Notes: generated from the letters alone by a model not told the origin. Positions 1 through 6,891 are shown, counted from the first letter of the stretch. The stretch: 6,970 nucleotides of DNA from Verrucomicrobiota bacterium (GCA_003972865.1 QOAX01000130.1:1-6970), one strand, 5' to 3'. Program-made: numbers and translations.

Positions 1-1
1 C

Positions 2-1294
2 TTCAAGGTCGAGAAAATCAAGTCGCTCGCCGTCGCCCACCCCGTCGCGGCGGATTCGTGGACACTGTCGCGCAACAAGGAGGGCGAGGACATGGCGCTG
101 GCCGAGGCCAAGCCGGAGGAAAAACTTGATTCCTCCAAGGGCAACAGCGCCGGGCGCGTGCTTGGTTACCCAAGCTTCGACGATGTGGCCAGCAAATCAG
201 CCAAGCCGGAGGACATCGGCATGGACAAAGCCGTCACGGCGACAATCGACACGTTTGAGGGTTACCAATATGTCGTCAAGATGGCCAAAAAAGATGACGA
301 TCACTTCATGAGTATCACAGCTAGAGGCACACGGATTCCGCAGGAAGAAGAGATCAAAACCCGTGAACCTCAAGCGGACGAAACCGAGCGTCGCGAACCA
401 GGCAAGGACGAAAAACCGGAGGATGCCAAGCGCCTCGACCAGGAGCATGCGGACAGCTTGGCCAAGCGCATTGCCGATCGCGAACAAGCGCACAAGGACA
501 ACCAGGCCAAGCTCAAGACCGACCGCGACAAGGCCTTTGCCGACAACTTGGCCAAGCTGGCCAAGCTCGAAGGTTGGACGTTCAAGGTCTCCAGCTACAC
601 CTTCGACGCCATCTACAAAACCCGCGCCGAGATGATGGAGGAAAAAAAGGAGGAGGAAAGCGGTGACACCACCTCTACTGACGAGACCTCCAGCCAAGAT
701 GGTGTCGCTCAAAAAAACAAGGAAGCCGGTGAATCCTTTCTTGCTGCCAACAGGGACAAGGAAGGCGTGAAGACCACGGACAGTGGTTTGCAATATCAGG
801 TCACCAAGGAAGGCACCGGTCCCTCCCCCGGCGCGACGGACTCAGTCACAGTGAACTACAAGGGCACGCTGATCGACGGAACCGAGTTCGACAGCGGCAA
901 AGGCATCAGTTTTCCGCTCAACGGGGTCATCAAGGGCTGGACAGAGGGGTTGCAGTTGATGAAAATTGGTGGTTCCACTCGCTTTTTTATCCCGTCAGGC
1001 CTGGCCTATGGCACAACCGGCAGCGGCGCAAAAATCGGGCCGAACGCCACACTCATCTTCAACATAGACCTGCTCTCCATCAAGGGCAAGGAAGCCGCCA
1101 AGGCCCCGACTCCCGCAACCATCGACCCGGCCAAGACTGACCCGAGGAAGATCGTCACCAGTGACATCATCAAGGTGCCTTCAGCCGAGGAGATGAAAAA
1201 GGGCGCCAAGATCGAGGTCATCAAAAAGGAAGACCTCCCCGCCGAAATCGAGAAAGCAAAAAAGCAAACGGAGAAGGCCGACGACAAAAAATAA
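2..1294 (+). CDS. DUF4340-like protein fused to an FKBP-type peptidyl-prolyl cis-trans isomerase domain (5' end missing)
   Basis: The frame is already open at the left edge (residue 1 = base 2), so the gene is partial; the first internal ATG, at 92, falls inside conserved-looking sequence and is unlikely to be the start. Of 430 visible residues, about 1-212 resemble the C-terminal part of DUF4340 proteins (a W-x-L-x-R strand near residue 20, a later 'lGmdkAvtat' stretch, then 'GWTFKVSSYTFD...RAEMM'). These often accompany Gld-type ABC transporters. Residues 118-190 are a charged helical stretch. Residues 268-360 form a full FKBP domain that should catalyse cis-trans isomerisation of prolyl bonds. 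The usual pocket residues are present: Y286, F296-D297, W313, Y336 and F353. The flap after F296 is a few residues shorter than in Mip/FkpA relatives. A Lys/Pro-rich tail of about 70 residues ends the protein. Cell-surface location is inferred. The FKBP call is very secure, the DUF4340 call moderately so. Confidence 0.9.
   Translation, partial: FKVEKIKSLAVAHPVAADSWTLSRNKEGEDMALAEAKPEEKLDSSKGNSAGRVLGYPSFDDVASKSAKPEDIGMDKAVTATIDTFEGYQYVVKMAKKDDDHFMSITARGTRIPQEEEIKTREPQADETERREPGKDEKPEDAKRLDQEHADSLAKRIADREQAHKDNQAKLKTDRDKAFADNLAKLAKLEGWTFKVSSYTFDAIYKTRAEMMEEKKEEESGDTTSTDETSSQDGVAQKNKEAGESFLAANRDKEGVKTTDSGLQYQVTKEGTGPSPGATDSVTVNYKGTLIDGTEFDSGKGISFPLNGVIKGWTEGLQLMKIGGSTRFFIPSGLAYGTTGSGAKIGPNATLIFNIDLLSIKGKEAAKAPTPATIDPAKTDPRKIVTSDIIKVPSAEEMKKGAKIEVIKKEDLPAEIEKAKKQTEKADDKK
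160..175. repeat. Interrupted copy of the GCTTGG/CCAAGC palindrome
   Basis: Arms GCTTGG (160-165) and CCAAGC (170-175) are separated by TTAC. The arms match those of the iterated palindrome GCTTGGCCAAGC, which here carries a 4-nt insertion at the centre. It lies within the DUF4340-like coding region and may be coincidental. Confidence 0.4.
456..467. repeat. Exact copy of the iterated palindrome GCTTGGCCAAGC
   Basis: A 12-bp perfect palindrome in the coding region, read as (agc) TTG GCC AAG, Leu-Ala-Lys. It is one of three copies in the window with the full 12-bp core intact (with 1295-1310 and 2526-2537). Confidence 0.85.
547..566. repeat. Double copy of the TGGCCAAG palindrome core
   Basis: CTTGGCCAAG (547-556) is followed immediately by CTGGCCAAGC (557-566), giving Leu-Ala-Lys-Leu-Ala-Lys in the protein. 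The two cores are 9 bp apart, which suggests a short tandem duplication. Confidence 0.75.
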
Positions 1295-1310
1295 CCGCTT
1301 GGCCAAGCGG
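1295..1310. repeat. Perfect 16-bp palindrome abutting a stop codon
   Basis: CCGCTTGGCCAAGCGG is self-complementary over all 16 bases and begins at the base after the TAA at 1292-1294. It is the longest copy of the iterated motif in the window and the only full-length copy outside coding sequence. In RNA it could fold as a 6-bp stem with a GGCC loop, but no T run follows it, so it is not itself a terminator. Confidence 0.9.
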
Positions 1311-1319
1311 GCAATTCCC

Positions 1320-1351
1320 AAACCACCCAGGCAGACGCGTGGGTGGTTTTT
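1320..1351 (+). terminator. Intrinsic (Rho-independent) terminator after the FKBP gene
   Basis: Arms AAACCACCCA (1320-1329) and TGGGTGGTTT (1340-1349) are fully complementary over 10 bp with a 10-nt loop, and the descending arm runs into five T (1347-1351). It lies 26 nt past the TAA of the DUF4340-FKBP gene and ends about 56 nt before the ABC ATPase start, so it separates two transcription units. The promoter of the second unit should lie between about 1352 and 1407, but I could not identify convincing -35/-10 boxes there. Confidence 0.85.
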
Positions 1352-1407
1352 CCATGTTCGGACAATTTTGATTTGCGGCCCTTGGCCGGTGCCGTAGCGT
1401 TTGGGGC

Positions 1408-2109
1408 ATGGCGGCAGATGACTCGATCGTTCTCAAGCTGGAGGAGGTTCACAAGCAGTACGAAAACGCGGATCGCGACCCGGTGCCGGTGCTCAAGGGC
1501 ATCTCGCTCACCGTCCGTCGCGGCGACTCCGTCGCGATCGTCGGCCCGTCTGGCTCCGGCAAAAGCACACTGCTCAACATCCTCGGCTCGCTCGACTCCC
1601 CCACTCGCGGCAGCATCCAGTTGGACGGCGAGGAACTCGCGTACCTCTCCGAGCCGGAGCTTGCCACCATCCGCAACCAAAAGATCGGCTTCATTTTTCA
1701 GTCCCACCACCTGCTGCCACAATGTTCCGTCTTGGAAAATATTCTCGTTCCCACGCTGGCCGCCACCGGCCGCGCCCCCGCCGATGCCGCCGAACGCGCC
1801 CGGCAACTCCTCGAGCGCGTCGGCCTTGGGCATCGTCTCACTCATCGGCCGGCCCAGCTCTCCGGCGGGGAATGCCAGCGCGTTGCCGTCGTGCGCGCGC
1901 TGATCAATCGACCCAGCCTCATTCTCGCCGACGAACCGACCGGCGCGCTCGACCACTCCACCGCCGAGTCGCTGGGCGACCTGTTGGTGGAATTGAATCG
2001 CGACGACCAAGTGACGCTGATCGTCGTCACGCACTCCGCCGAACTCGCCGCAAAGATGGGCGCCACCCGTCAACTGCTCGATGGCCAGTTCGCCTCCAAC
2101 GCAATTTAA
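1408..2109 (+). CDS. ABC transporter ATP-binding protein, LolD/MacB type
   Basis: This 233-residue protein has the usual length of a LolD-type nucleotide-binding subunit. It should hydrolyse ATP on the cytoplasmic face to drive the permease encoded next. All catalytic elements are visible: Walker A GPSGSGKST (46-54), Q-loop Gln98 in 'FIFQSHHLLP', signature LSGGE (151-155) followed by CQR, Walker B LILADE (171-176) with 'PTGALD' after it, and switch His209 in 'VVTHS'. The sequence between Q-loop and signature ('VLENILVPTLAATG') is typical of the family that powers lipoprotein release or antibiotic/peptide export by a periplasmic pulling mechanism. The ATG at 1408 gives a standard N-terminus ('IVLKLEEVHKQY'); no Shine-Dalgarno sequence is evident beyond 'TTGGGG' close to the start. 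The gene lies 4 nt before the permease. The transported substrate cannot be read from the sequence. Confidence 0.95.
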   Translation: MAADDSIVLKLEEVHKQYENADRDPVPVLKGISLTVRRGDSVAIVGPSGSGKSTLLNILGSLDSPTRGSIQLDGEELAYLSEPELATIRNQKIGFIFQSHHLLPQCSVLENILVPTLAATGRAPADAAERARQLLERVGLGHRLTHRPAQLSGGECQRVAVVRALINRPSLILADEPTGALDHSTAESLGDLLVELNRDDQVTLIVVTHSAELAAKMGATRQLLDGQFASNAI

Positions 2110-2113
2110 ACCG

Positions 2114-5100
2114 ATGTCGACCTGGTCACTGGTTCTGAAGTCTTTCCGGTTTTACGCGCGGAGCCATGTCGGCACTCTGCTGGGCGTCGCCGTCGGGACG
2201 ATGGTTTTGGTGGGGGCGCTGCTGGTCGGCGAGTCGGTTCGCGGCAGTTTGCGCGACATGGCGGAAGCCCGCTTGGGCAGGGTCGAACTCGCCCTCCCCT
2301 CCAACGACCGGCTTTTCCGCGCCGAACTGGCCAGCCAGCTCCGTGACGAACTCGGCACCGGCACGGCAGCCCTGCTCCAGCTTCCCGGTGTGGCCAAGCG
2401 GCCTTCCGGTGAAACGCGCGCCAACAACATCGTCGTCATGGGCGTCAACGAGGCGTTTTGGAAACTGGCTCTGGAGCAGCCTGAGTTTGCTGAAATCCCC
2501 GAAGACTCGATCGTCCTCAACGAACGCTTGGCCAAGCAACTCGGCGTCAAGAAAGGTAACAGGGTCAACCTGCGCGTCCACAACCCGTCGCAACTTTCGC
2601 GCGACGCACCGATGGCGCCGATCGAAGACTCCACCGCCTCGCTTGCCCAACTCGAAGTGCTGGCGATCGTCAGCGACGCGGAGTTCGGCCGATTCAGCCT
2701 GCAGGCCTCGCAGGTGCCGCCCTACAACGCGTTTGTCTCGCTTGGCCAATTGCAGGAAGCCATCGAGAAACCGGCCATGGCCAACCTCATGCTCGTTGGC
2801 CAGGCGCAGTCCCCGGCCAAAAGCCCGACGACAGATCAGGCGCAGACGGCCCTCGCGAGACATTGGCAACTCGCCGACGCCCAGGCGCAGTTGCTTCAAC
2901 TCCCTGATGGCAAAGGCATCGAACTCCGCTCCCCGCGTGTCTTTCTCGATCCCCCCTTGGCCAGGGCCGCGCTCGAAGTTTCGACCGAAGCCACCGAGGT
3001 TCTCACTTACTTCGTGAACAAAATCCAACTCGGCGACAAATCAACGCCGTACTCAATGGCGAGCGCGCTGACCGATTTCGAGCCGGGCACCATTTGGCTG
3101 AACCAATGGACAGCAGACGATCTCCAGGCAAAGGTCGGTGACGAGGTCGAGCTGTCTTACTACACCGTCGGCACCATGCGCCAACTCGAGGAGCGCACGG
3201 CCAAGTTCACCGTCGGCGGCATCATCGCAATGGACGATCCGCGCGCCGACCGGACGCTGATGCCGGAGTTCCCCGGCATGACCGACTCCGCAAACTGCGC
3301 CGACTGGGACACCGGTTTCCCGATGGATCTCGACGCCATCCGCGACAAGGACGAGGATTACTGGGACACCTACAAAGGCACGCCGAAGGCCTACATCAGT
3401 CTGGCCACCGGCAAGGAGATTTGGAGCAACCGCTTCGGCAATCTCACCGCCGTGCGGTATCCGCAAAACGGCCGGGCCGCGCTCGACAAACTTGGCCAAG
3501 CGCTGCTCGGCAAACTGAGCCCAACGGACACAGGCCTCACTTTTCAAGCCGCACGCGCGCAAGCCTCGATCTCCGTAGACAATGCCATGGACTTTGGCCA
3601 ACTGTTCATGAGCTTCAGCTTCTTTCTCATCGCGGCCGCCGTGATGCTCATTTCACTGCTCTTCCAGTTCACGATGGAAAAACGCACGCGTGAAACCGGC
3701 ACCCTGCTGGCCGTCGGCATCCCGGCCAGACGAGTCCGGCGCATGCTTTTGCTCGAGGGTGGACTGATCGCGCTCGCCGGCTGCATCGTCGGCGCCGTCG
3801 GCGGATCGCTCTTCGCCAGGGCCATGCTCAATGCACTGTCGACGAATTGGAAAGACGCCGTCGCCTCCGCCACGCTGACCTATCACAGCACGGGCACCGC
3901 TTGGGCTACCGGCGCATCAATGGGATTTTTGGTCGCGCTTGGCACCATCTGCTGGGCGTTGCGGAAGTTGAAAAAACAAACCGCCCGCGAACTCCTCGCA
4001 GGCGAGTCACAGGAGATTCCGGGCACCACAAAATCAGCCAAGCGCACCACTATCATCGCGGTTGTTTTATTTCTCGGCGCGCTTGCCTCCGTTGGTGCGG
4101 CAATCGCAAGCGGTTCGCAAATGTCCCCCAATTCCTTCTACACCGCAGGCGCGTTGCTGCTGCTCTCCGGCTTGGCCTTCACCTCCGCGCGACTGACCGG
4201 CTTGGCCAGGGTCGGTGCGCTTGGCCAGGCGGATGGACTGTCTCTTTCCGGCCTTGGCCAACGGAACGCCGCGCGTCGTCGCCGACGAAGCATGGCCACA
4301 GTCGGCATGTTGGCTTGCGGCAGTTTCATGATCGCCTCCATCGGTGTATTCCAGAAAGATGCCAACATTGACGCCGACAATCCCGGCTCCGGAACCGGTG
4401 GTTTCGAACTCATGGGCGAAGCCAGCATCGCCGTCGTGCACGACATGAACGACGCCGCAAAGCGTGGAGATTTCTACAACCTCGACGAGGAAATCATCAA
4501 AGGCGTGAGCTTTGTGCCGTTCCGTTTGCGCGACGGCGATCAGGCCAACTGCCTCAACCTCAATCTCGCCCAGGAACCACGCCTGCTCGGGGTTCGTCCC
4601 GAAATGTTGGCCGGGAAATTTTCCTTCACAAGCACGCTCAAAGACCTGGAAACCGGCGATAACCCCTGGTCGATTCTTGAGACGGCCCGTCAGGCACTCA
4701 ACCTTCCCGACGACATCGTGCCGGTAATCGCGGATCAAAGCGTGATGATGTGGGCGCTCAGTGGCGGCGATCCGATGAAGAGCAAAAAGCTCGGCGACAC
4801 GCTCGATTACATCGACGAACACGGAAACGCGTTCAAGGTGAAATTCGTCGGTCAACTGGCCGACAGCATCCTGCAGGGTAACCTCATTATTCCGGAATCC
4901 GACTTCATCAAAAGGTTCCCAAGCGAAAGCGGCTACCGGCTCTTTTTGATCGACGGTCCCGAGGCGAAAACAAAAGAGATCAGCGACGAACTGAACAATG
5001 CGATGGAGGATCACGGCTTCGAATGGGTGCGCACCACACAACGCCTTGGCGAGCTCAACGCCGTGCAAAACACCTATTTGAAAACCTTTCAAGTGCTCGG

Positions 5101-5452
5101 CGGACTCGGCCTGTTGCTCGGCAGCCTGGGTCTGGGCGTCGTGGTGATGCGCAATGTACAGGAACGCAAAAGCGAGCTGGCCCTGCTCCGTGCGATCGGC
5201 TTTGGGAAAAACTCGATCAAGCGGTTTGTGTTGATCGAATACATCAGCCTTCTGATTGGCGGACTGCTGATCGGCACCATCGCTGCCGGCCTGGCCGTGC
5301 TGCCCGCCATGCTTTCCCCAACCGCCGATGTGCCCTACGCTCTGCTCGGCCTGACGCTTGGCGGTGTCCTGCTGCTCGCGGGCATGTGGACTTGGCTTGC
5401 GACCAACCTCTCGCTGCGCGGCAACCTGCTGGAAGGCTTTCGGGGGGATTGA
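2114..5452 (+). CDS. Large FtsX/MacB-type ABC transporter permease with two FtsX-like halves
   Basis: This is a 1112-residue membrane subunit paired with the preceding ATPase. TM1 (about 19-38) is followed by a long extracytoplasmic region (40-495). The first FtsX core is TM2 497-517, TM3 549-567 and TM4 597-616, with the motif 'EKRTRETGTLLAVGIPARR' between TM2 and TM3 as the likely ATPase coupling segment. TM5 (647-664) and TM6 (677-693) lead to the Arg-rich 'NAARRRRRS' and TM7 (727-746). A second extracytoplasmic region (about 750-990) precedes the final FtsX core, TM8 994-1012, TM9 1040-1063 and TM10 1076-1096, with 'ERKSELALLRAIGFGKNSIKR'. The ten-helix plan matches COG0577-like permeases; helix limits are estimates by eye. 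An in-frame ATG at 2081 would add 11 residues and overlap the ATPase by 29 nt. I prefer 2114 because it starts 4 nt after the upstream TAA and gives a normal pre-TM1 end. Neither has a Shine-Dalgarno sequence. Confidence 0.93.
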   Translation: MSTWSLVLKSFRFYARSHVGTLLGVAVGTMVLVGALLVGESVRGSLRDMAEARLGRVELALPSNDRLFRAELASQLRDELGTGTAALLQLPGVAKRPSGETRANNIVVMGVNEAFWKLALEQPEFAEIPEDSIVLNERLAKQLGVKKGNRVNLRVHNPSQLSRDAPMAPIEDSTASLAQLEVLAIVSDAEFGRFSLQASQVPPYNAFVSLGQLQEAIEKPAMANLMLVGQAQSPAKSPTTDQAQTALARHWQLADAQAQLLQLPDGKGIELRSPRVFLDPPLARAALEVSTEATEVLTYFVNKIQLGDKSTPYSMASALTDFEPGTIWLNQWTADDLQAKVGDEVELSYYTVGTMRQLEERTAKFTVGGIIAMDDPRADRTLMPEFPGMTDSANCADWDTGFPMDLDAIRDKDEDYWDTYKGTPKAYISLATGKEIWSNRFGNLTAVRYPQNGRAALDKLGQALLGKLSPTDTGLTFQAARAQASISVDNAMDFGQLFMSFSFFLIAAAVMLISLLFQFTMEKRTRETGTLLAVGIPARRVRRMLLLEGGLIALAGCIVGAVGGSLFARAMLNALSTNWKDAVASATLTYHSTGTAWATGASMGFLVALGTICWALRKLKKQTARELLAGESQEIPGTTKSAKRTTIIAVVLFLGALASVGAAIASGSQMSPNSFYTAGALLLLSGLAFTSARLTGLARVGALGQADGLSLSGLGQRNAARRRRRSMATVGMLACGSFMIASIGVFQKDANIDADNPGSGTGGFELMGEASIAVVHDMNDAAKRGDFYNLDEEIIKGVSFVPFRLRDGDQANCLNLNLAQEPRLLGVRPEMLAGKFSFTSTLKDLETGDNPWSILETARQALNLPDDIVPVIADQSVMMWALSGGDPMKSKKLGDTLDYIDEHGNAFKVKFVGQLADSILQGNLIIPESDFIKRFPSESGYRLFLIDGPEAKTKEISDELNNAMEDHGFEWVRTTQRLGELNAVQNTYLKTFQVLGGLGLLLGSLGLGVVVMRNVQERKSELALLRAIGFGKNSIKRFVLIEYISLLIGGLLIGTIAAGLAVLPAMLSPTADVPYALLGLTLGGVLLLAGMWTWLATNLSLRGNLLEGFRGD
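2526..2537. repeat. Exact copy of the iterated palindrome GCTTGGCCAAGC
   Basis: A perfect 12-bp palindrome inside the permease gene, read as Leu-Ala-Lys ('ERLAKQLG'). Weaker cores lie nearby at 2338-2343 and 2391-2396 (the latter continuing as TGGCCAAGCG). Confidence 0.85.
2740..2749. repeat. Iterated palindrome, left-complete copy GCTTGGCCAA
   Basis: Ten of the 12 bases of the palindrome, here read in a different codon phase, CTT GGC CAA (Leu-Gly-Gln, 'SLGQLQ'). Further TTGGCCA cores follow at 2796-2802 and 2957-2963. Confidence 0.75.
3491..3501. repeat. Iterated palindrome copy CTTGGCCAAGC
   Basis: Eleven of the 12 bases match. It is read as Leu-Gly-Gln ('KLGQALL'). A further TTGGCCAA core lies at 3594-3601, read as TTT GGC CAA (Phe-Gly-Gln). 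Confidence 0.8.
4200..4298. repeat. Cluster of four palindrome cores in the permease inter-domain segment
   Basis: TGGCCA occurs at 4203-4208, 4222-4227, 4255-4260 and 4293-4298; the first three are TTGGCCA, and the second is part of GCTTGGCCAGGC. They encode 'GLARVGALGQADG...GLGQRN' in the loop between TM6 and TM7, using two codon phases. This is the densest group in the window. Confidence 0.75.
5442..5447 (+). promoter_or_regulatory. Possible ribosome binding site for the secreted jelly-roll-like protein
   Basis: A GGGGGG run in the last codons of the permease gene lies 9 nt before the ATG at 5457. It is the only purine-rich G tract well placed before any start in this unit and favours 5457 over the in-frame ATG at 5496. 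The match to a Shine-Dalgarno sequence is only partial. Confidence 0.35.
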
Positions 5453-5456
5453 TTGG

Positions 5457-6140
5457 ATGAACAACCGAACGGCCAACTGCGTCACCACAACGAACATGAT
5501 CAGAATCAAGCAAACGGCTTCGGCATTGGTAATCGGACTCACGGCTCTCACCACTCACGCAGCGGAGCCGCTGTACCAAACCAATTTTGAAAAAACCGAA
5601 CTCGGTGAGGTGCCGAACGATTTTCTCGTGCTCGACGGCGACTTCGCGGTGAAGCAGGAAGGTGGCAACAAGTATCTCGAGTTGCCCGGCGCACCGCTGG
5701 ATTCGTTCGGCTTCATGTTCGGCCCGTCGGCACGGCACGGCAACGAAATCAGTGCACGAATGTTCGGCACGAAAAAGGGCCGCCGCTACCCGGTGTTCGG
5801 CGTCGCGCTGAACGGTGTCAACGGCTACCGATTGCAGGTGGCCCCGGCCAAGCGCGTGATCGAGTTGCTCAAGGGCAGCACCGTCGTGGTCAAGGTGCCG
5901 TTCCGCTGGGGTGGCGGCGAGTGGCTGCGGCTCTCGCTGCAAGTTCACCAAACCGGAGATGCCGAGTGGACCATCAGCGGCAGGGTTTGGGCCGACGGCA
6001 AAAAGGCCCCGGCCAAGCCCACCATCACGCACAAGGAAGCCAAGGCGCCGCGCAACGGCAAGCCCTCCATTTGGGGAAGCCCCTACTCCGGCACCCCGAT
6101 TCGCTATGACGACATTGTCGTCAAAAAAATCGCCAAGTGA
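5457..6140 (+). CDS. Secreted protein, probable concanavalin-like (jelly-roll) fold, function unknown
   Basis: The start at 5457 gives 227 residues, lies 4 nt after the permease stop and has a G-run ahead of it; the start at 5496 gives 214 residues and a textbook signal peptide. Counting from 5496, K5 is followed by a hydrophobic stretch 8-18 and a signal peptidase I site after 'THA' (residue 22), with no lipobox Cys. The mature part is beta-rich and Gly/aromatic-rich: 'LDGDFAVKQEGGNKYLELPG', 'FGFMFGPSA', 'YPVFGVALNGVNGYRLQV', 'WGGGEWLRLSLQV', 'SGRVWADGKK' and a closing 'SPYSGTPIRYDDIVV'. This order resembles the family of planctomycete/verrucomicrobial exported proteins with a LamG/DUF1080-like sandwich. 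No catalytic residues can be assigned, so a binding role is as likely as an enzymatic one. Its place directly behind the ABC genes suggests co-transcription with the transporter. Fold assignment is inference. Confidence 0.8.
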   Translation: MNNRTANCVTTTNMIRIKQTASALVIGLTALTTHAAEPLYQTNFEKTELGEVPNDFLVLDGDFAVKQEGGNKYLELPGAPLDSFGFMFGPSARHGNEISARMFGTKKGRRYPVFGVALNGVNGYRLQVAPAKRVIELLKGSTVVVKVPFRWGGGEWLRLSLQVHQTGDAEWTISGRVWADGKKAPAKPTITHKEAKAPRNGKPSIWGSPYSGTPIRYDDIVVKKIAK

Positions 6141-6891
6141 CCGGCTGGCCATTCTCCTGATGGCACTTGGCCTGGCCACGCCGCTTGCCCAAGCCGCGCA
6201 GGTCGAGCTGCGACTCACGATTCCCGAGGCGCCGTTTCACGTCATCGGCGATCCGGTGCCGCTGCACTGGGAGTTCGTCAACCGCAGCGACCGGCGACTG
6301 GCCTTCATGTGGGAGGGCTGCTGCCGGTTGAACGGCCGCGTCACCGCGTCGCTTGGCCAACTCACGCTCCGCTCCGAGCCAGCGACTGCCGCCGCCCAGC
6401 TGACAGCGCACCGATTCGCCCGCGCCGCGCGACTACTCCCCGGCAAGCCGACTATTTTCGAGACGGACCTCGGCGACTGGCTCAACATCGACCGCTCCGG
6501 CGAATACAAACTCACCGCCCGATACACGGGCCTGCTCGACAACCAACAGCCGCAAGTCTCACGCGGCTGGCAACTCTGGAAAAACTCCGCCACGGCCGAG
6601 CCGATCCAAGTCAACCTGTTCACCCCCACTGACTACGTCGGCCAGCGAAACGAACTGAGTAAACAAGCTGGGTTGGCACTTCGCCTCGACGGCCCCAGAC
6701 GATTGGATCCGCTCCAAAAAACAATGCTCGAACTGGAACTGCTCAACTTGTCCAAGGCACCCAAGACGATCCATTGGCCAAGCGACTTTGCCCTCTGGTT
6801 TTTGGATAACACCGGAAAACGACCGCCGCTGACTCCCACCCTCCTTCGCACTGCCACTGAGCAGCTGGTACTCGAAAAAAACAGCGCTTGA
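6106..6891 (+). CDS. Secreted beta-rich protein, zero-frame part of a frameshifted gene, function unknown
   Basis: Zero-frame reading gives 261 residues. The ATG at 6106 lies inside the preceding gene (35-nt overlap) and gives a signal peptide: Lys7-Lys8, hydrophobic core 14-27, cleavage after 'AQA' (residue 30), no lipobox. An ATG at 6160 would leave only a short truncated signal, so 6106 is preferred. The mature part seems to hold two similar beta-sandwich (Ig-like) units, about 31-142 and 189 onward. Each starts with a pattern L-R-L...P and 'L..E..N.S' ('LHWEFVNRS', 'LELELLNLS'). Unit 1 contains a vicinal Cys72-Cys73 and ends 'GEYKLTARY'. Unit 2 is cut short by the TGA at 6889-6891, before its matching final strand. 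That strand is found in the -1 frame downstream, so the gene is broken or needs frameshifting. I do not recognise the family. Confidence 0.75.
   Translation: MTTLSSKKSPSDRLAILLMALGLATPLAQAAQVELRLTIPEAPFHVIGDPVPLHWEFVNRSDRRLAFMWEGCCRLNGRVTASLGQLTLRSEPATAAAQLTAHRFARAARLLPGKPTIFETDLGDWLNIDRSGEYKLTARYTGLLDNQQPQVSRGWQLWKNSATAEPIQVNLFTPTDYVGQRNELSKQAGLALRLDGPRRLDPLQKTMLELELLNLSKAPKTIHWPSDFALWFLDNTGKRPPLTPTLLRTATEQLVLEKNSA
6183..6194. repeat. One-mismatch copy of the iterated palindrome (GCTTGCCCAAGC)
   Basis: It differs from GCTTGGCCAAGC only at the central G and lies in the signal-peptide region of the last gene. TGGCCA cores flank it at 6146-6151 and 6173-6178. Confidence 0.6.
6351..6361. repeat. 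Iterated palindrome copy GCTTGGCCAAC
   Basis: Ten of 11 bases match the palindrome. It is read as CTT GGC CAA (Leu-Gly-Gln) in the last secreted protein. Confidence 0.75.
6774..6784. repeat. Iterated palindrome copy TTGGCCAAGCG
   Basis: The right half of the palindrome is complete. It is read in the third possible codon phase, CAT TGG CCA AGC (His-Trp-Pro-Ser), so the motif occurs in all three phases within this window. Confidence 0.7.

Larger units (their letters stand above)
446..580 (+). repeat. Three tandem 45-bp / 15-residue repeats inside the DUF4340-FKBP gene
   Basis: Three consecutive in-frame units start at 446, 491 and 536. Their translations begin HADSLAKRIADR, HKDNQAKLKTDR and FADNLAKLAKLE, giving a shared pattern [HF]-x-D-[NS]-x-A-K-[LR] followed in the first two by D-R-x-x-A. 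The DNA has diverged more than the protein. Composition suggests a charged helix or coiled coil linking two folded parts. Units 1 and 3 each contain a copy of the TTGGCCAAG palindrome, coding for Leu-Ala-Lys. Confidence 0.7.

Noticed and set aside
1295..1310. 16-bp palindrome as an operator or as part of the terminator
   Set aside because: The same core recurs many times inside coding regions, and no T run follows it, so a gene-specific operator or terminator role is less likely than membership of the dispersed motif.
1361..1400. Possible promoter for the ABC unit (TTGATT at 1368 with TAGCGT at 1395)
   Set aside because: The spacing of 21 nt and the poor -10 match make this no better than chance.
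1858..1875. LSGGE instead of LSGGQ in the ABC signature
   Set aside because: LSGGE is common in LolD/MacB-type ATPases, so this is not a defect; only the following Cys is slightly unusual.
1343..1903. Open frame on the + strand overlapping the ATPase in another phase
   Set aside because: It is Ser/Arg/Pro-rich without motifs and begins within the terminator; the other phase encodes every ABC motif.
1006..2073. Open frame of 355 codons on the - strand covering the terminator and the ABC ATPase
   Set aside because: It runs antisense through the FKBP end, a terminator and all ATPase motifs; its composition is that of a shadow frame.
2081..2113. Upstream ATG extending the permease by 11 residues
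   Set aside because: It would overlap the ATPase, has no ribosome site and adds a non-conserved-looking segment; 2114 gives a normal start 4 nt after the stop.
4067..5554. Long open frame of 495 codons on the - strand opposite the permease gene
   Set aside because: It is antisense to clearly coding sequence, has low-complexity His/Gln/Ala-rich composition typical of the reverse of GC-rich genes, and shows no domain or start signal.
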